Shown here one piece after another: positions 5,074-7,561 of a stretch of DNA of 7,561 nucleotides. Each line of letters starts with the position of its first letter. The stretch's first letter is position 1. The position numbers and the translations under genes are program-made. The notes beneath the pieces are model-generated. The model was not told the origin of the DNA. It made no database searches and saw only the letters and a program-made list of their open reading frames with translations. Origin of the DNA: Thermoplasmata archaeon (GTDB lineage Archaea > Thermoplasmatota > Thermoplasmata > Thermoplasmatales > Thermoplasmataceae); assembly GCA_021850745.1 (NCBI GenBank), contig JAJZKX010000079.1:1-7561 (forward strand). Direction: 5' to 3'.

Positions 5074-5817
5074 TCAGTTCCGGGGGCCAGCGGATGTCCT
5101 CCCATTTATTTCCTCCGGAACAATTTTTGAAACATTCTTCCGCACAGCAAGCACGAGGAAAAGCGCTGCAACCCCTATGGCAAAGAATATTGCCTCAGTC
5201 AATGGAAGGCCTAGGATTCCTGCAAATGGCACCACACTGTCAACAAAGCCTATGGGGATTGCATATGCAAGGTAGCGTTTCCTGCTGAATGATATCGAGG
5301 TCACAACGAGAAATCCCCAGGCAAAGTGCAACATGAGCGAGGATACCCTCTCCAGTATGGAGTAACCTATTACTGGCAAAGCCTGAAGGGTTCCTACAAA
5401 CAGGCCGGGGCTGGACTTCTGGAGCTCGCCTGAAACTAGAGAACTCAGGGATGGCGGCCCTGAAGCAATAATGAAGAAATCTGAAACCAGGCTTATGAGA
5501 GGCAGGAGGCCAAGCAGCACCCCGTTCTCCCAGAAAGCCAGGGAAAGGCCGTATGCCTCAGCATTCTTCTGCCTGATATGCCTCCTGAAGGCTAAAACAA
5601 ACAGATAAGCCCCGAAGACTTCAAAAATTGCAGTCTGGGCCCCAAAATACAGCGCTGTTGGAACACTTGAATATCCGAAAGCTGACTCAATGCCGGCAAG
5701 GGTGAAGCTCTGCAGAACAGTCTTAAGGGCGATTGCAAGGAAATAAGACACTGCAGAAATGGCCAGGACTGCCAGCTCAAGGCCACGCTTCCTGTACAAG
5801 ATCAGCAGCGCAAGCAC
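5074..5817 (-). CDS. YhfC-like multispanning membrane protein, N-terminus unresolved
   Basis: From the GTG at 5817 this is 247 residues with about seven hydrophobic segments. Charged residues inside or next to membrane segments resemble the YhfC putative intramembrane metalloprotease family: Glu66 in FEVFGAY, Glu97 after AYGLSLAFW, ERVSSLMLH with Glu156 and His164, and FVDS with Asp193. As I recall the family, a histidine four residues before that aspartate and another just before Glu97 are expected. Here those positions are Ile189 and Leu93, so protease activity is doubtful. The frame stays open upstream to a TAA at 5880-5878, and the extra 20 codons read like a first membrane segment (FNPVFFLESIGSFAIV). 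No ATG, GTG or TTG occurs in that stretch, so the true start is either a rare codon or hidden by a frameshift. The gene is convergent with yceI and downstream of the M20 gene. Confidence 0.62.
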   Translation of the reverse strand: MLALLILYRKRGLELAVLAISAVSYFLAIALKTVLQSFTLAGIESAFGYSSVPTALYFGAQTAIFEVFGAYLFVLAFRRHIRQKNAEAYGLSLAFWENGVLLGLLPLISLVSDFFIIASGPPSLSSLVSGELQKSSPGLFVGTLQALPVIGYSILERVSSLMLHFAWGFLVVTSISFSRKRYLAYAIPIGFVDSVVPFAGILGLPLTEAIFFAIGVAALFLVLAVRKNVSKIVPEEINGRTSAGPRN

Positions 5818-5947
5818 TATGGCAAATGATCCTATGGATTCGAGGAAAAATACAGGATTAAAATTTTCAGCGGCCGTTTAACTCACTGAAAAATATTATC
5901 ATCTTCCTATTAAGAATGGCGTTATAGGGATAGACGAAAATCCTGCC

Positions 5948-7099
5948 TCAGGCAAGCAACCTGAGTGCACTCCCTAGCAGAATTTCCACTCCCTTTTCCA
6001 GTGCGTCCTCATCAACAGTGTAAGTTGGGCTGTGCTGTGGGCTGGTAATCCCCTTTGCGGCGTTTCCCACACCTAGGAAGTAGAATGTTCCAGGAACTTT
6101 ATGCAGGTAGTAGGCGAAATCCTCCCCTCCCATGGATGGGTTTGGATGCAGGACGTTTTCCTTTCCTAAATGCTCCCCTGCAACAGCATCAACCACTTCC
6201 GTTATTTCCGGGGTATTGAGGACAGTGGGGTAGCCTTCAGAATATTCATACTGGTATTCCGCCCCGTATGCAGCACATACGTGCCTTAGGACATTTTCAA
6301 GTTCTGACTTTATTTTTGCCTGGACCTCCCTGTGGAATGTCCTGACAGTGCCTGTCAGGTCAGCTGTGGGTGCAATTACATTGTACCTGAATCCGGAATT
6401 GAAGGTGCCGAAAGTAACTACTGATGGAAGGAAAGGATCAATCATCCTGGAAACAATGGTTTGTGCTTCGGAAACAAATTCAGCTGCTATAACCAGTGCA
6501 TCAACAGTTTCATGCGGCGCAGACCCATGCCCTCCCCTTCCGATTATTCTAATTTTGAACTCATCAGCATTGGCCATTGCTTCCCTGCGGAATGTTGCAA
6601 CCTTCCCGGCTTCAAATGAGGATATGACATGTTGCCCCAGAACGTAGTCGATGCCTTTCAGGGCCCCCGCATCTATGAGATTTACAGCACCGCCCGGTGG
6701 CCTCTCTTCCGCAACCTGGAAAAGCAGCCTTATTTTACCCCTGAACCCCGATTTCATTTCAAGTGCTCTTTTGGCTACCCCCAGAAGCATTGCAACATGG
6801 GCATCATGGCCACAGGCATGCATGACCCCATGATTCCTTGATTTGAAAGGAAGATCCGTGTCCTCAATTATTGGCAGGCCATCCATATCTGCCCTCAGGG
6901 CCACTGACTTGCCACCTTCTGTGCCTTGTATGTCAGCGTAAAGCCCTCCTCCCTTAACCTCATGAACTTCGAGTCCCATATTTTCCAGTTCTTTCCTGAT
7001 AGTAGAGATTGTATTGGCTTCCTGGAAACTCAATTCTGGATTCTCGTGAAAGTATCTCCTCATGGAGATGACATATTCCTGCAGGCTTTCATCTGACAT
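5948..7099 (-). CDS. M20D-family metal-dependent amidohydrolase (hippurate/IAA-amino acid hydrolase-like)
   Basis: This is a 383-residue cytoplasmic peptidase-family M20D enzyme of typical length. Members hydrolyse N-acyl amino acids, such as hippurate or indoleacetyl-amino acids, or small peptides, using two metal ions. The N-terminus has RRYFHENPELSFQE (14-27). ALRADMDGLP is at 68-77, and HACGHDAHVAMLLG gives ligands Cys96 and His98. VAEE (129-132) provides the likely general base Glu131 and ligand Glu132. His157 in LGQHV and His356 in QHSPTY complete the set. The lid/dimerisation domain contains RGGHGSAPH (188-196), and GGEDFAYY (324-331) is typical of the family. All expected residues are present, so the enzyme should be active. 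The ATG at 7099 lies 26 bases from a TATA box. The exact substrate cannot be read from the sequence; carboxypeptidase, aminoacylase or hippuricase activity are all possible. Confidence 0.92.
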   Translation of the reverse strand: MSDESLQEYVISMRRYFHENPELSFQEANTISTIRKELENMGLEVHEVKGGGLYADIQGTEGGKSVALRADMDGLPIIEDTDLPFKSRNHGVMHACGHDAHVAMLLGVAKRALEMKSGFRGKIRLLFQVAEERPPGGAVNLIDAGALKGIDYVLGQHVISSFEAGKVATFRREAMANADEFKIRIIGRGGHGSAPHETVDALVIAAEFVSEAQTIVSRMIDPFLPSVVTFGTFNSGFRYNVIAPTADLTGTVRTFHREVQAKIKSELENVLRHVCAAYGAEYQYEYSEGYPTVLNTPEITEVVDAVAGEHLGKENVLHPNPSMGGEDFAYYLHKVPGTFYFLGVGNAAKGITSPQHSPTYTVDEDALEKGVEILLGSALRLLA

Positions 7100-7120
7100 T
7101 AGTGGTTAACAGAACAGAGG

Positions 7121-7129
7121 GATAAATAA
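7121..7129 (-). promoter_or_regulatory. TATA box of the M20 amidohydrolase gene
   Basis: TTATTTATC on the minus strand is centred 26 bases before the ATG at 7099. There is no Shine-Dalgarno sequence, so a leaderless transcript is predicted. Confidence 0.65.
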
Positions 7130-7183
7130 CCAACTGCATGCATCAGGACTCCACGAAATGGCTTCATGGAACTCTGATCCAGG

Positions 7184-7561
7184 CTATCTTGAGCCGCGCT
7201 TCCTGATAATCTTGAAAAGATCGGATAATGTGAGCACACAGAAAATCAGCCCAATCATGAGGCAGAAGAAGAAGAAAATCTCCATATCAATGAACAGCGG
7301 GCTCCTGACAAAAAACAATGGTATGAGCCCTCCTGTGAAATAGATCAGTAGCAGGAGTGTCCCGTCCAGAATTGTGAAAACAAACAGCCTGTTTATCTGT
7401 GAAAATATAGGCTTCTGAAGGCTCTCAGTTGAGAACAGCGGTAGAACGGCAACAATCATGGCATAAGCAGTGAGCAGAAGGCCGATAAGGGTACCGTACA
7501 GGCCCAGCAGGCTGCCGCTCTGGAAGAATGTGGAGAAATTAAGGGTAAGCTGCGGGTCTTC
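7184..7561 (-). CDS. Unrecognised integral membrane protein, partial (N-terminus off the right edge)
   Basis: The frame is open from the right edge to a TAG at 7186-7184, giving the last 125 residues of a protein I do not recognise. Three hydrophobic segments are visible. The first contains GLYGTLIGLLLTAYAMIVAVLPL; the second contains LFVFTILDGTLLLLIYFTGGLIPLFF; the third is EIFFFFCLMIGLIFCVLTLSDLF. The protein ends with a basic cytoplasmic tail (KIIRKRGSR). A methionine at 7459 is internal to the first membrane segment, so it is unlikely to be the start. The stop lies 84 bases before the M20 start, with that gene's TATA box in between, so the two are probably separate transcripts. No catalytic motif is visible. 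Confidence 0.7.
   Translation of the reverse strand, partial: EDPQLTLNFSTFFQSGSLLGLYGTLIGLLLTAYAMIVAVLPLFSTESLQKPIFSQINRLFVFTILDGTLLLLIYFTGGLIPLFFVRSPLFIDMEIFFFFCLMIGLIFCVLTLSDLFKIIRKRGSR

Noticed and set aside
6348..6841. Three plus-strand open frames inside the M20 gene
   Set aside because: They are antisense to a fully conserved M20 enzyme; no start signals or recognisable products.
1..7561. tRNA, rRNA, CRISPR arrays, insertion sequences, toxin-antitoxin pairs or a defence island
   Set aside because: I looked for repeated spacers, cloverleaf-like sequence, transposase or integrase motifs and nuclease/helicase motifs on both strands and saw none. The genes are housekeeping or stress families.

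Overview
The window looks like a stretch of archaeal chromosome, most plausibly from the Thermoplasmatales or a close relative. The basis is the promoter style and the gene set. Most genes have an A/T-rich TATA-like box about 25-30 bases before the first base of their start codon and no convincing Shine-Dalgarno sequence, which is the leaderless-mRNA layout common in that group. The taxonomic call is an inference; no rRNA or other marker gene is present.

Layout, left to right. A Dps-type ferritin-like protein runs off the left edge (minus strand, start at 256). It is divergent from a small DsrE/DsrF-like protein (403-744, plus). The 146-base gap between them carries both promoters and a nested dyad. 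Next is a CoA-disulfide reductase/NADH oxidase-type flavoprotein (885-2231, minus), divergent from a 79-residue unrecognised membrane-anchored or secreted protein with a very clear promoter (2373-2612, plus). Then come three minus-strand genes: a saccharopine dehydrogenase/lysine 6-dehydrogenase-family enzyme (2658-3716), a DUF1059-type small protein (3781-3963) and an HxlR-family regulator (4016-4405). The regulator is divergent from a YceI-family protein (4518-5051, plus). The rest is on the minus strand: a YhfC-like multispanning membrane protein with an unresolved N-terminus (5074-5817 or longer), an M20D amidohydrolase (5948-7099), and the C-terminal part of an unrecognised membrane protein that runs off the right edge (7184-7561).

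Several products fit a redox and stress theme: Dps (iron and peroxide), DsrE-like (sulfur/thiol), CoA-disulfide reductase (thiol), and an HxlR regulator with an N-terminal cysteine next to YceI. The best regulatory signal is in the HxlR/YceI gap. A perfect 8-5-8 inverted repeat overlaps the yceI TATA box, and a degenerate copy with identical spacing covers the regulator's own start codon. This suggests one protein controlling both its neighbour and itself.

I see no rRNA, tRNA, CRISPR array, transposase or integrase in the window. It reads as ordinary chromosomal sequence with a few unusual details rather than an obvious new defence or mobile system.
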